This document shows positions 1 to 8,088 of a stretch of DNA of 64,000 nucleotides, piece after piece. Position numbers and translations under genes: made by a program. This DNA is from Aeromicrobium chenweiae (GTDB lineage Bacteria > Actinomycetota > Actinomycetes > Propionibacteriales > Nocardioidaceae), in NCBI RefSeq assembly GCF_003065605.1, contig NZ_CP026952.1, forward strand, positions 744,001 to 808,000, given 5' to 3'. Under the pieces are notes generated by a model, which ran no database searches, was not told where the DNA came from, and was given only the letters and a program-made list of their open reading frames with translations. The stretch's first letter is position 1. The number at the start of each line of letters is the position of its first letter.

Positions 1-569
1 CCGTACAGGCGTTCGCGGAGCAGCGAGAGCGCCAGCGAGATGACGCCGATGAGGATGCCCAGCACCGTGATGCTGAAGGCCAGACGCAGGTTGTCGGTCA
101 GCGCGTCGACGTCGCCGCGGGCCAGGCCGTCGAGGGCCGGCGCGAGCGGGATCAGGGTGCCCATGAGGCCGAGGGCCGGGCCGAGACGGACCAGCAGGCG
201 GGTGCGGCTGAGTCGGGCCTGGCGTCCGAAGTCGAAGTCGGCGAGCTCCTTCGCGATGCGCGTGTCGGCGCCCGGCTTGTCGACCGCCCCGACCAGGACC
301 TTGAACGCCTTGCCGACGGGGCTGGACCAGGCGACGGTCTGCAGCAGCGCCGACGCCTCGTCCATGCGGCCCTCGTCGACCGCGCGACGGGCGGAGGCGC
401 CGGCCTTCGCCAGCGCCGAGAACGTGCGCCGGCGCCGCTTGAACAGCTCGGTGATGAGTGCGCCGACCTCGACCAGGGCGACGGCGAGGGCGAGCAGGGT
501 GAGGATCACGACTGGGAGCTCCAGCACCTCAGCGATGCGGAAGATGATGTCGTAGATCTTGTCGCTCAT
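1..569 (-). CDS. MotA/TolQ/ExbB-family proton channel protein (3' end cut by window edge)
   Basis: The reading frame starts at ATG 567-569, with AGGAG about 6 nt upstream, and is still open at base 1, so about 189 residues are visible. There is a membrane segment at about residues 18-40, then a charged cytoplasmic stretch. A conserved-looking segment RLGPALGLMGTLIPLAPAL follows, and then another hydrophobic helix. This is the core pattern of ExbB/TolQ/MotA channels, which use the proton gradient to move a partner protein. In Gram-positive bacteria such channels act without an outer membrane, and their partner is usually unknown. The next gene upstream on this strand (PKD protein) overlaps it by 4 bp (ATGA), so the two are probably translated together. 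The family call is firm; the function is unknown. Confidence 0.85.
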   Translation of the reverse strand, partial: MSDKIYDIIFRIAEVLELPVVILTLLALAVALVEVGALITELFKRRRRTFSALAKAGASARRAVDEGRMDEASALLQTVAWSSPVGKAFKVLVGAVDKPGADTRIAKELADFDFGRQARLSRTRLLVRLGPALGLMGTLIPLAPALDGLARGDVDALTDNLRLAFSITVLGILIGVISLALSLLRERLY

Positions 570-1903
570 GCACGTCTCCTGAGTGGGCGCAGTCTGTCTC
601 GGAACCATCGTGTCTCACTCGCGGCACCGGCGCCGACGAGCAACGCGATCGTGAGACCGGCGAGCACCCAGGTCGCGATGCGCTTGCGGAGGGCGGTCTG
701 GGTCGGGGGAGTCGGCCTGCTCGAGTCCTGGGTGCCGGGGATCGCCTGCGGCGAGCCGCCGGGGACGATCTCGGCGCCGGCCAGCACGTAGCCCTCGACC
801 TCCTCCAGACCGTCGTCGAGCGGGGTCGTCTCGGTCGGCTCGCCGTCGGGGATGTCCTGCTCGGGGCCCGTGTCGGACGGCGGGTCGACGGGGTCGGGGA
901 CGATCGGCTCCGGGACGATCGGGTCGGGGTCGTACGGCGGGACGTACCCGCCGCTCGTGCCGCCGCCGGTGCCGCCGCCGCTGCCGGAACCGGTGCCGCC
1001 TCCGCTGCCTCCGGTGCTGGGCTTGGGGGGTTTCGGTGGCTTCTCCACCGTCATCTGGACCGCGGACGAACGGCCGTACGACCCGTCTGCGCCGTAGACG
1101 CTCACCGCCACCGGGTAGGTGCCCTTCTTGGCGTACCGCTTGACCGGGCTCTCGCGCTTCGTGCCCTTGACCGAGCCGTCACCAAAGTCCCACCGCGTCC
1201 TCAGGATGCGGGTCCGAGGCTTCTTCGCGTACGAGATGGAGAAGCTGTTCTCCGTCTTGGTGGTGACCTCCGTCTTGCCGACCGTGACCGACGGCTCCAG
1301 CAACGTGCCGGTGGTGTGGAACGTGAGCTCGAGTGGGCCGGAGACCTTGAAGATGTCGGAGGCGTTGACGTCGCTCTTCTCGTCGCGCAGCGGACGGACG
1401 TAGCCGATCTGCCCCCCGGAGCGGTAGACGGCGGGCTGGAGATCGTCGAGGAAGGGGTAGCTCTCGCCAGTCGGCTCGGCGAGCTCCGCGTCGGAGAGGA
1501 CCGACGGGATTCCTCCGGCATTCGGCGCCTCGGAGAATGTCGCCACCGCCGGATCGTTCTTGCCGACGGTCGCAGCCAGCAGGGCGCGCAGAGAGATGCC
1601 GCGGTTGGGCTGGATCGTGGGCCCGTTGGAGACCTTGCCGTCGAGGTTGCGGCGCTTGAAGTACTGCACGGGCGCCGGGTCCTTGAAGTCGGACAGGCCC
1701 GCGAACTCGTCGATGCCCACCGTCTTGGCATGCAGCACGGTCTGCTTGCCGTTCACGGTCTTGACCACCTTCACGACGACGCAGGCGGAGCTTCCGTCCG
1801 GGCACTGTGCTGCGGACACGGAGGCCGGCGCGAGGCCGAGGCTGGTGGCCGCGAGGGCGAGGCCCGCGAGAAGGGCAGCGTGACGACGGCGTACGACTCT
1901 CAT
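566..1903 (-). CDS. PKD-domain exported protein with C-terminal membrane anchor
   Basis: This 445-aa protein begins with an Arg-rich signal peptide (about 1-32, cleavage near VSAA/QC). A globular domain covers about 33-195. A PKD/Ig-like domain (about 200-290) carries the typical WDFGDG motif. A Gly/Ser-rich then Pro/Asp/Glu-rich linker (about 291-400) leads to one transmembrane helix (about 411-430) and a basic tail, so most of the protein is outside the cell. The start ATG 1901-1903 has GGAGG 9 nt upstream. It overlaps the ExbB-like gene by 4 bp, so the pair may be a channel and its extracellular partner. The Pro/Gly linker could be a target of the O-mannosyltransferase encoded nearby; this is inference. 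I do not recognise the N-terminal domain. Confidence 0.75.
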   Translation of the reverse strand: MRVVRRRHAALLAGLALAATSLGLAPASVSAAQCPDGSSACVVVKVVKTVNGKQTVLHAKTVGIDEFAGLSDFKDPAPVQYFKRRNLDGKVSNGPTIQPNRGISLRALLAATVGKNDPAVATFSEAPNAGGIPSVLSDAELAEPTGESYPFLDDLQPAVYRSGGQIGYVRPLRDEKSDVNASDIFKVSGPLELTFHTTGTLLEPSVTVGKTEVTTKTENSFSISYAKKPRTRILRTRWDFGDGSVKGTKRESPVKRYAKKGTYPVAVSVYGADGSYGRSSAVQMTVEKPPKPPKPSTGGSGGGTGSGSGGGTGGGTSGGYVPPYDPDPIVPEPIVPDPVDPPSDTGPEQDIPDGEPTETTPLDDGLEEVEGYVLAGAEIVPGGSPQAIPGTQDSSRPTPPTQTALRKRIATWVLAGLTIALLVGAGAASETRWFRDRLRPLRRRA

Positions 1904-2019
1904 CAGGTACTCCCTCCGACGGCTCAGGTGACGCCTACATCCTCCCTCATCACGGCGTCACGGGCGAGGGACTTCCGGGCCTCGACGATCGCGGAGGCGT
2001 CGATGGCCGGGCTCGACCG

Positions 2020-2025
2020 TAGTAT
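2020..2025 (+). promoter_or_regulatory. -10 box of the GGDEF-EAL gene
   Basis: TAGTAT lies 33 bp before the ATG of the GGDEF-EAL gene, in the gap between it and the divergent PKD gene. Transcription would begin near 2032, leaving a short leader with an AAGGGGAAG ribosome site. No clear -35 is visible. Confidence 0.5.
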
Positions 2026-2058
2026 GTGACGCGCCCGGGGTGATCACGAAGGGGAAGC

Positions 2059-4326
2059 ATGACGGTGCGTACGCGCGGTGAGCGGCGCTTTGAGGTCGTC
2101 GTGATCGCTGTCGCGGTCGTCGCGGTCGCGTTCCGGACCTTCCAGTGGCGCACCGGTCCGCCCGATCTCACCGCGGTGTCGATCCTCGCCCTCCTGCTGG
2201 TGCCGTTCGCGGTACGCACGCAGATCACCGTCTCGCGTGGGCAGACCGAGCTGACCCTGGGCATGTCCGCCGCCGTGCTGTTCTCGGCCGACGTCGAGCG
2301 CCACGCGTCGATCCTGCCGATCTGGGCGGTCCTGGTCGCGGTGTCGTACGTCGCGTTCCACCGCGACGAGACGTGGGGCCAGTTCCGGGCCGCGATCCAG
2401 GTCCTCGGCGGGGCAGCCCTGCTCCGCGTGGCCCAGGTGACCGATCTCCACTTCGCGCCGTTCGACGGGGTGTTCGCGGGCCTCGTCGCGTACTTCGTGG
2501 TCATCTGCCTGCTGGAGGTCGTCCGCGCCCGGCTGGCCGCTTCGACCGGGGACGACCACCCGTTGCGGCTGCGATGGACGTGGGCGTTCGCGGTCGGTCT
2601 CGCGATCTTCTACCTCGCGTGCCTCCTCGCCACCTTGCGCCGCGCGGATGCCGGCATCTCCTCGCCGGCCGTGCCGAGCCTGGTCGTGGTGATGCTGGGA
2701 CTCGTCGCGGTGGCGGTGGGGCTGTTCCTGCGCAACGTCCAGCTCAACCGTAGCGTGGCGGCGCTGTCGGGGGCGGCCGTGGCGATGCCGTGGCGACGGG
2801 ACGAGATCGACTGCGCGCTGGGCCGGTGGGGTGCCAAGGGCATCCGGGCCGAGACCGTCGACGTCCGCGACGACCCCGGAACGCGCGGCGACCTGAGCGT
2901 GCCGTTGGCGGACGGCCGGTTCGCGGTCGCCGAGCGCAAGTCCGGGGACCGTCCGTTCACCGACGTCGAGCGGCGGGTGCTCGAGGCGCTGGCCCACATG
3001 TCCGAGACGTCCCGGCGCGAGGCCGGACAGATCGACCACCTGCGCGAGAGGCTCAACATCGACGCCCTGACGGGGCTGTCGACGTACACGTACTTCCGCG
3101 AGGTGCTCGCCGAGGTCAGCGGCACCCGCCGTCCGGGGGAGTCGATCGCGATCGTCTTCATCGACCTCGACGGCTTCAAGAAGATCAACGACCGCTTCGG
3201 GCACGTGGTGGGGGACACCGCGATCCGTGCCGTGGCGCAGCGGCTGCTCGAGCACACCGGCGACGCCCGCGCGATCACCCGCTACGGCGGTGACGAGTTC
3301 GCGGTGCTCGTCCGCGACGTCCACGACTACGCGGCTCTGACGGTCGAGTGCGAGCGCCTGACCGCCCTCGTGGCCGAGCCCGTGCTGGTGGGGGAGAGCA
3401 CGATCCGTCTGCGCGCCAGCATCGGAGCCGCGCTGTCGTCGAGCCCCGACGACGACCTCGTCGCGCTGGTCCGGGCGGCCGACCAGCAGATGTACCAGCG
3501 CAAGCGGGCGATCCATGCCGCGGACCCCGAGGTGACGTCGCGCATCGACGACGCCGTCCGCCACGCGATCGTCGACGGGACGCTGTGGACCGCGTACCAG
3601 CCGATGGTGGGCCTCGTGGCCGACGAGATCCGTGGTCTCGAGGCGCTCGTGCGCTGCACCGACCCGCAGCTCGGATCCATCCCGCCGCCGGTGATCGTGG
3701 AGTCGGCGATCCGCCTGAACATGCTGGACGACATGACCGCGCTCGTCCTCGACCAGGCCATCAGGACGGTGCTCGAGTGCCGCCGGCACGTCCCGACCCT
3801 CGAGGTGTTCTCGATCAACCTCGAGCTCGAGCAGATGATGGTCTGGTCGCCGCTCCTGCAACGCATCGCCGAGTGCCGGGAGCGGCACGGCCTGAGGGTG
3901 GTCGTCGAGATCTCCGAGAACTCGATCGGCGACTGGACGGACGCGAACGCCCTGGTGACGTCCCGGTTGCAGGACGCCGACGTGCTGATCGCGATCGACG
4001 ACTTCGGGTCCGGGTTCGCCGGGCTCGGCTCGCTGTACCTGCCACGGGTCGACATCGTGAAGCTCGACCGCAACCTGCTCACGGACCTGGCGAACCCCCG
4101 TCAGACACTGGTGGTGACCCGGACCACCGCGATGCTCGAGGAGCTGGGGTTCTGGGTGATCGCCGAGGGCGTCACCTCAGAGGTGGAGATCGAGCTCCTG
4201 CGCGACGCCGGAGCGACGCACCTGCAGGGCTATCTCTTCGGGATGCCCGAGGACCGCGTCACGATGGCCGAGCGGTTCCGCGTCCACGGCCTGGCGCCGC
4301 AGCTGCCGAGCAGCACGACCGCCTGA
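2059..4326 (+). CDS. Membrane-bound bifunctional diguanylate cyclase/phosphodiesterase (GGDEF-EAL)
   Basis: This 755-aa protein is predicted to make and break cyclic di-GMP. Residues about 8-235 are mostly hydrophobic (six or more membrane helices). A short GAF-like region and a helix link to the GGDEF domain, with an intact GGDEF motif at 410-414. The EAL domain follows, with EAL at 528-530, DDFGSG at 647-652, and the Asn, Glu, Lys, second Glu (AEGV) and Gln (LQGY) positions of active enzymes present. I see no RxxD inhibitory site just before GGDEF. Both halves therefore look catalytically competent; which one dominates cannot be told. ATG 2059 follows AAGGGGAAGC. The gene ends 13 bp from the convergent pmt gene. 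It might link c-di-GMP to the polysaccharide cluster further right, by analogy with other bacteria. Confidence 0.93.
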   Translation: MTVRTRGERRFEVVVIAVAVVAVAFRTFQWRTGPPDLTAVSILALLLVPFAVRTQITVSRGQTELTLGMSAAVLFSADVERHASILPIWAVLVAVSYVAFHRDETWGQFRAAIQVLGGAALLRVAQVTDLHFAPFDGVFAGLVAYFVVICLLEVVRARLAASTGDDHPLRLRWTWAFAVGLAIFYLACLLATLRRADAGISSPAVPSLVVVMLGLVAVAVGLFLRNVQLNRSVAALSGAAVAMPWRRDEIDCALGRWGAKGIRAETVDVRDDPGTRGDLSVPLADGRFAVAERKSGDRPFTDVERRVLEALAHMSETSRREAGQIDHLRERLNIDALTGLSTYTYFREVLAEVSGTRRPGESIAIVFIDLDGFKKINDRFGHVVGDTAIRAVAQRLLEHTGDARAITRYGGDEFAVLVRDVHDYAALTVECERLTALVAEPVLVGESTIRLRASIGAALSSSPDDDLVALVRAADQQMYQRKRAIHAADPEVTSRIDDAVRHAIVDGTLWTAYQPMVGLVADEIRGLEALVRCTDPQLGSIPPPVIVESAIRLNMLDDMTALVLDQAIRTVLECRRHVPTLEVFSINLELEQMMVWSPLLQRIAECRERHGLRVVVEISENSIGDWTDANALVTSRLQDADVLIAIDDFGSGFAGLGSLYLPRVDIVKLDRNLLTDLANPRQTLVVTRTTAMLEELGFWVIAEGVTSEVEIELLRDAGATHLQGYLFGMPEDRVTMAERFRVHGLAPQLPSSTTA

Positions 4327-4339
4327 GCGCCGTCCCGGC

Positions 4340-5893
4340 CTAGATCCAGTGGCTCAGCCACATGCGGTCGCGCCACTCGGCGTACGGCATGAGGGTGTCG
4401 GTCCAGATCGGGTGGAAGTAGCAGAACGCCACCACGGCGGCGACCACGTACAGGCCGGTGATCAGGGCCCCCGCGTACGTCTGGCGCGGTGAGGAGCGCA
4501 GCTGCAGCAGTGCGTGCGCGACCAGGGACAGGGCGATGATCGTGAACGGGACGATCGTGACGGCGTAGAAGGAGAAGATCGGCCGGTCGGTGCTGAGGAA
4601 CCAGGGCAGCCAGCACGCGGCGACGCCGATGACCGGCACGCCCCAGGTCCACCGGCGGGTGTAGATCCAGGCGACGACCGCGCCCAGCAGGGCGGCCGCC
4701 CCGGACCACCAGATGACCGGGTTGCCGAGGATGAGGATCTCCCGGACGCACGTCGTCCCGGCGGCCTGCCCGCACCGGGTGGTCTTGGGCAGGTCGAACT
4801 GCGCGTCCGCGCCCACGGGCCGCCACTGCAGGAGCCATCCGCCCGGGTTCGACTGGTACGGGTGGGGCTCGGCCTTGGTGATCTCCTTGGTGTGGAAGTC
4901 GAATGTCATGACGTGGAAGTGCCACAGCGAGCGCAGGGCGTCCCAGGTCTCGCCCAGGAAGCCGGACGTGGGACGGTCCACGTACGCGCCCCAGGGTTTG
5001 GAGTAGTCGCCGTAGCCATGGCCGAATCTCGCCTCGTACGCCTCGTGGTGCACGAGGAAACCGGTCCACGAGACGAGGTAGACCACACCGGCCAGCACGA
5101 CGAGCGAGCCGAACGCGGGGACGCCGACCCGCAACGTGGTGCGGACCCAGCCGTGGTGCATCGCGGTGCGGGGGTTCCGCATCCGGGCCAGGACCTCCCA
5201 CCCCACGCACGTCAGGCCGAACGCCGCCAGGACGTACACGCCGCTCCACTTGGTCGCGCACGCCATGCCGAGGCTGACGCCGGCGGCGAGCTGCCAGGGC
5301 CGGAACGCGTGGTACCGGTCGAGGCGCGCACGGATCCAGTCCCGGTCGGCCACGAGGCAGGCGACGCCGCAGACGATCCAGAACGCCAGGAAGACGTCGA
5401 GCAGGGAGAGCCGGGACATCACGAAGTGCATGCCGTCGACGGTCAGCAGCAGGCCGGCGAGACAGCCGACGAGGGTGGAGCCGGTCATCCGCCGCACGAG
5501 GCGGGCCAGCACCAGGACCGTCAGCGCGCCGACCACGACACCGGAGATGCGCCAGCCGAACGAGTCGAAGCCGAACAGCTGCTCCCCGAGGGCGATCAGC
5601 CACTTTCCGCCGTCCGGGTGGACGATCCACGACGGCTCGTCGGTGAAGATGTTGGACAGGTCGCCCTTGAGGATCTGACCGTTGGCCTTGTCCGTGTAGT
5701 CCAGGACGTACCCGTGCTGCAGCAGCGACCAGGCGTCCTTGGCGTAGTAGGTCTCGTCGAACACGAACGCCTTGGGGTAGCCGACGTTCCAGACCCGGAG
5801 CACGAACGCCAGCAGGGCGACCCCGATCGGCCCGATCCAACCCCACACGCGGTCGGTCCACCTGTACGGCGACAGGCGGCTCAGGGACGTCAC
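4340..5893 (-). CDS. pmt: Dolichyl/polyprenyl-phosphate-mannose--protein mannosyltransferase (GT39)
   Basis: This 517-aa integral membrane enzyme transfers mannose from polyprenyl-phosphate-mannose to Ser/Thr of exported proteins, in cooperation with the Sec system. Many hydrophobic helices are visible. The catalytic Asp-Glu of the first periplasmic loop is D46-E47 (FVFDETYYAK). The length and the position beside rsmI match Rv1002c of Mycobacterium tuberculosis. The start GTG 5891-5893 lacks a ribosome site but sits 6 nt after a -10 box, so the mRNA is probably leaderless. Upstream lies palindrome array A-left, which separates pmt from rsmI together with an inserted nuclease gene. Candidate substrates are Thr/Pro-rich exported proteins in this window such as the one at 44438-45706. 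Confidence 0.93.
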   Translation of the reverse strand: MTSLSRLSPYRWTDRVWGWIGPIGVALLAFVLRVWNVGYPKAFVFDETYYAKDAWSLLQHGYVLDYTDKANGQILKGDLSNIFTDEPSWIVHPDGGKWLIALGEQLFGFDSFGWRISGVVVGALTVLVLARLVRRMTGSTLVGCLAGLLLTVDGMHFVMSRLSLLDVFLAFWIVCGVACLVADRDWIRARLDRYHAFRPWQLAAGVSLGMACATKWSGVYVLAAFGLTCVGWEVLARMRNPRTAMHHGWVRTTLRVGVPAFGSLVVLAGVVYLVSWTGFLVHHEAYEARFGHGYGDYSKPWGAYVDRPTSGFLGETWDALRSLWHFHVMTFDFHTKEITKAEPHPYQSNPGGWLLQWRPVGADAQFDLPKTTRCGQAAGTTCVREILILGNPVIWWSGAAALLGAVVAWIYTRRWTWGVPVIGVAACWLPWFLSTDRPIFSFYAVTIVPFTIIALSLVAHALLQLRSSPRQTYAGALITGLYVVAAVVAFCYFHPIWTDTLMPYAEWRDRMWLSHWI

Positions 5894-5899
5894 CCCGCA

Positions 5900-5905
5900 A
5901 GACTA
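5900..5905 (-). promoter_or_regulatory. -10 box for a leaderless pmt mRNA
   Basis: On the minus strand TAGTCT ends 6 nt before the GTG of pmt, the spacing expected when transcription starts at the start codon. No Shine-Dalgarno sequence is present, which fits. Confidence 0.5.
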
Positions 5906-5920
5906 GGACCTCCGCCCGGG

Positions 5921-6047
5921 GGGCGCGGTGCGTACGCCACCGTTTCCGGGGGGCGCGGTGCGTACGCCACCGTTTCCGCGGGGCGCGGTGCGTATGCCAC
6001 CGTATGAGGCCCGATTCGGCGCGAGACGGTGGCACACGCACCGCGCC
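5921..6047. repeat. Palindromic repeat array A-left (30-bp tandem units plus stem-loop)
   Basis: Three direct copies of a 30-bp unit start at 5921, 5951 and 5981; the first two are almost identical. The third forms the left arm (5982-6003) of an inverted repeat whose right arm is 6026-6047. The 22-bp arms match at 21 positions and the spacer is 22 nt. The spacer carries a small inner stem around CCGATTCGG. The array lies between the divergent pmt and DUF559 genes, so it is not a terminator of either. A related array in mirror arrangement lies at 7071-7212 on the other side of the DUF559 gene. Confidence 0.9.
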
Positions 6048-6142
6048 TCCTGCGGATCCACAGCTCCGGCCGCCCGGGACGGCGTCCACAGGTCCGGCAG
6101 CGCGTGCTCCCGACCGGGCCGGATCCGCGGTCGGCTGGGAGC

Positions 6143-7096
6143 ATGCGCACCCCGAGACCGGTCCCTGAGCATCTCCGCGACCGCACGTTCAGCCTGCAGG
6201 AGGCGCGGGCCGCCGGGATCTCCGGTCGGATGCTCGAGCACGACCGTTTCCGCGAGGTCTATCCGCGGGTCTACTGCCTCGCGGAGCTCGACATCTCGTC
6301 CACCGAGCGGATCGCCGCGGCTCGACGCAACCTGCCGGATGACGCCAGGACGACCCACGTCACCCGGCTGCGAGAGCTCGGCTACGAGCACGGCGAGCTG
6401 GAGCCCCTGCACTTCGTCGTGCCTCGCGACCTGCATCTGGTCGTCGAAGGCATCACCCTGCATCGCACGGTGCGCATGCCACCGAACGACGGGGCCGGGG
6501 TCTGTGCCGAGGCGGTGTTCGTGTCGCTGGCGACGACCGAGCGCCTGATCGACCTGATCGTGATCGGGGACTGGATGCTGCGCACGGGGCACATGTCCCT
6601 GGAGTCCCTCGGTGAGTTCGTCCGCACGTCGGCGTGGCGGCCCGGGGCCGCCGAGGTGCTCGTCGTCATGCCCAACCTCGATGCCCGGTCCTGCTCGCCG
6701 AAGGAGTCCGGGACCCGCTCGATCCTGGCGTTCGCGGGTCTCCCGACGCCCGAGGTCAACGCCGAGATCCACGACTCGGCGGGCGTCCTGGTCGGGATCG
6801 GCGACCTCGTCTACCGGCGGTGGAAGCTGTTGATCGAGTACGAAGGCCGGCAGCACGCTCTCGACGTGTCCCAGTTCGCCCGCGACATCGACCGGTACGG
6901 CGGGTTCCGCAGCATCGGGTGGGACTACTTCCAGGTCACCAACGAACGGCTCGCTCGGCCGCGGGCGATGGTGCTGCGGGTCCACGGCCTGCTGCTGCGG
7001 CGCGGGTACGACGGCCCCGCCCCGGCGTTCGGCGCGCGCTGGAGCTCGCTGTTCGCGCCCCTGACCCCGAGGCGCGGTGCGTACGCCACCGTATGA
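6143..7096 (+). CDS. AbiEi-like HTH plus VSR-like DUF559 nuclease-domain protein (copy A)
   Basis: 317 aa. ATG 6143 follows a GGGAG ribosome site. Residues about 10-45 resemble the winged-helix N-terminus of AbiEi-type antitoxin/regulator proteins. The C-terminal third (about 185-290) has the VSR-like/DUF559 PD-(D/E)XK pattern: E188, D221, E232 and E234 in IEYEG, and H238, followed by a conserved Arg-rich helix and a GW motif. An active endonuclease is therefore plausible but unproven. The gene sits alone between pmt and rsmI, which directly neighbour each other in mycobacteria, so it looks inserted. It is bracketed by palindrome arrays; its last eight codons and stop lie inside the right array. 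No toxin partner is present. A second, distantly similar protein is at 15590-16462. Confidence 0.75.
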   Translation: MRTPRPVPEHLRDRTFSLQEARAAGISGRMLEHDRFREVYPRVYCLAELDISSTERIAAARRNLPDDARTTHVTRLRELGYEHGELEPLHFVVPRDLHLVVEGITLHRTVRMPPNDGAGVCAEAVFVSLATTERLIDLIVIGDWMLRTGHMSLESLGEFVRTSAWRPGAAEVLVVMPNLDARSCSPKESGTRSILAFAGLPTPEVNAEIHDSAGVLVGIGDLVYRRWKLLIEYEGRQHALDVSQFARDIDRYGGFRSIGWDYFQVTNERLARPRAMVLRVHGLLLRRGYDGPAPAFGARWSSLFAPLTPRRGAYATV

Positions 7097-7212
7097 GGCC
7101 CGAATCGGCCCCAGAAGGTGGCAGAAGCACCGCGTCCGCCGGAGAAGGTGGCAGAAGCACCGCGCCCCCCGGGAAAGGTGGCAGAAGCACCGCGCCCGCC
7201 GGAAAGGTGCGG
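7071..7212. repeat. Palindromic repeat array A-right (mirror image of A-left)
   Basis: The left arm 7071-7092 is the same unit as in A-left. A 22-nt spacer (7093-7114) differs from the A-left spacer at a few bases. The right arm 7115-7136 is an imperfect reverse complement. Further copies of the right-arm unit begin at 7145 and 7175 (30-bp period), and a truncated one at about 7205. The extra copies lie on the outer side, as in A-left, so the two arrays mirror each other around the nuclease gene. The stop codon of that gene (7094-7096) falls in the spacer. The array ends just before rsmI. Confidence 0.9.
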
Positions 7213-7228
7213 CTGAGAGGATGGGGTC

Positions 7229-8056
7229 ATGCTGATCCTCGCTGCGACACCGATCGGTCAGGTGGCCGACGCGAGCGGACGCCTCGCCGAGGCCCTCGTC
7301 TCCGCGGACGTCGTCGCGGCCGAGGACACCCGCCGGCTGAAGCGGCTCGCCTCCGAGCTGGGCGTGGAGATCGGCGGCCGGGTGGTGTCGTACTTCGAGG
7401 GCAACGAGGAACGCCGCACCCCCGAGCTCGCGACCATGCTGGCGGACGGACAGACCGTGGTCCTGGTGACCGATGCCGGCATGCCGAGCGTGTCGGACCC
7501 CGGCTACCGCCTCGTGGTCGCCGCGATCGAGGCGGACGTGCCGGTCACCGCGATCCCGGGACCGTCCGCGGTGCTCACCGCGCTCGCCGTCTCCGGGCTG
7601 CCGGTCGACCGGTTCTGCTTCGAGGGCTTCCTGCCCCGCAAGGCCGGTGAGCGCACCCGTGCCCTGACCGAGCTCGCGACGGAACGCCGCACCATGGTGT
7701 TCTTCGAGTCGCCCCACCGCACCGAGACGTCGCTCCGCGCGATGGCGGAGGTCTGGGGCGCGGACCGCCCGGCGGCGGTCTGCCGCGAGCTCACCAAGAC
7801 GTACGAGGAGGTGGCCCGCGGAGGCCTCGGCGAGCTCGTCGAGTGGGCGGCCGGTCAGGAGCAGGGCGTCCGCGGCGAGGTCACGATCGTCGTCGGGGGA
7901 GTGGTCGCCGAGGCCAGGACGTACGCCCCCGAGGACCTGCGCGACCTCGTCGCCGCCCGCCAGGGCGAGGGCCTCAGCCGCAAGGACGCGATCGAGCAGG
8001 TCGCCGGCGAGACGGGTGTCCGCAAGAAGGACGTCTACGACGCCGCGCACTCGTAG
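7229..8056 (+). CDS. rsmI: 16S rRNA 2'-O-ribose C1402 methyltransferase
   Basis: 275 aa, normal for the family. RsmI methylates the 2'-O of C1402 in the decoding centre of 16S rRNA using S-adenosylmethionine. Family signatures include the N-terminal [19 protein letters not shown] and [16 protein letters not shown], and the mid-protein [17 protein letters not shown] of the tetrapyrrole-methylase fold. The Ser-Arg-Lys-rich C-terminus ([12 protein letters not shown]) is also typical. ATG 7229 follows a GAGAGGATGGGG stretch. The gene faces away from pmt, as in mycobacteria, but palindromes and a nuclease gene separate the two here. Confidence 0.95.
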   Translation: MLILAATPIGQVADASGRLAEALVSADVVAAEDTRRLKRLASELGVEIGGRVVSYFEGNEERRTPELATMLADGQTVVLVTDAGMPSVSDPGYRLVVAAIEADVPVTAIPGPSAVLTALAVSGLPVDRFCFEGFLPRKAGERTRALTELATERRTMVFFESPHRTETSLRAMAEVWGADRPAAVCRELTKTYEEVARGGLGELVEWAAGQEQGVRGEVTIVVGGVVAEARTYAPEDLRDLVAARQGEGLSRKDAIEQVAGETGVRKKDVYDAAHS

Positions 8057-8075
8057 GTCCCTGCGCGGACCCCAC

Positions 8076-8081
8076 TAGGAT
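8076..8081 (+). promoter_or_regulatory. -10 box for a leaderless metG mRNA
   Basis: TAGGAT is followed by 7 nt and then the GTG start of metG. No ribosome-binding site precedes the start, so the transcript is probably leaderless. Confidence 0.5.
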
Positions 8082-8088
8082 TGGGGGC

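Noticed and set aside
2044..3888. Long minus-strand frame opposite the GGDEF-EAL gene
   Set aside because: It is the complement of a gene with all catalytic motifs and has no ribosome site or recognisable domain.
5921..6003. CRISPR-like tandem 30-bp repeats
   Set aside because: The units are directly adjacent with no unique spacers, they form inverted pairs with other copies, and no cas genes are present.
6047..6143. Replication origin suggested by DnaA-box-like TCCACAG
   Set aside because: Only two partial boxes, no AT-rich unwinding region, and no dnaA/dnaN neighbours. The motif is better viewed as part of the nuclease-gene leader.
6143..7096. AbiE-type toxin-antitoxin system
   Set aside because: The N-terminus resembles AbiEi, but no AbiEii nucleotidyltransferase toxin gene is next to either copy, and the C-terminus is a nuclease-like domain.
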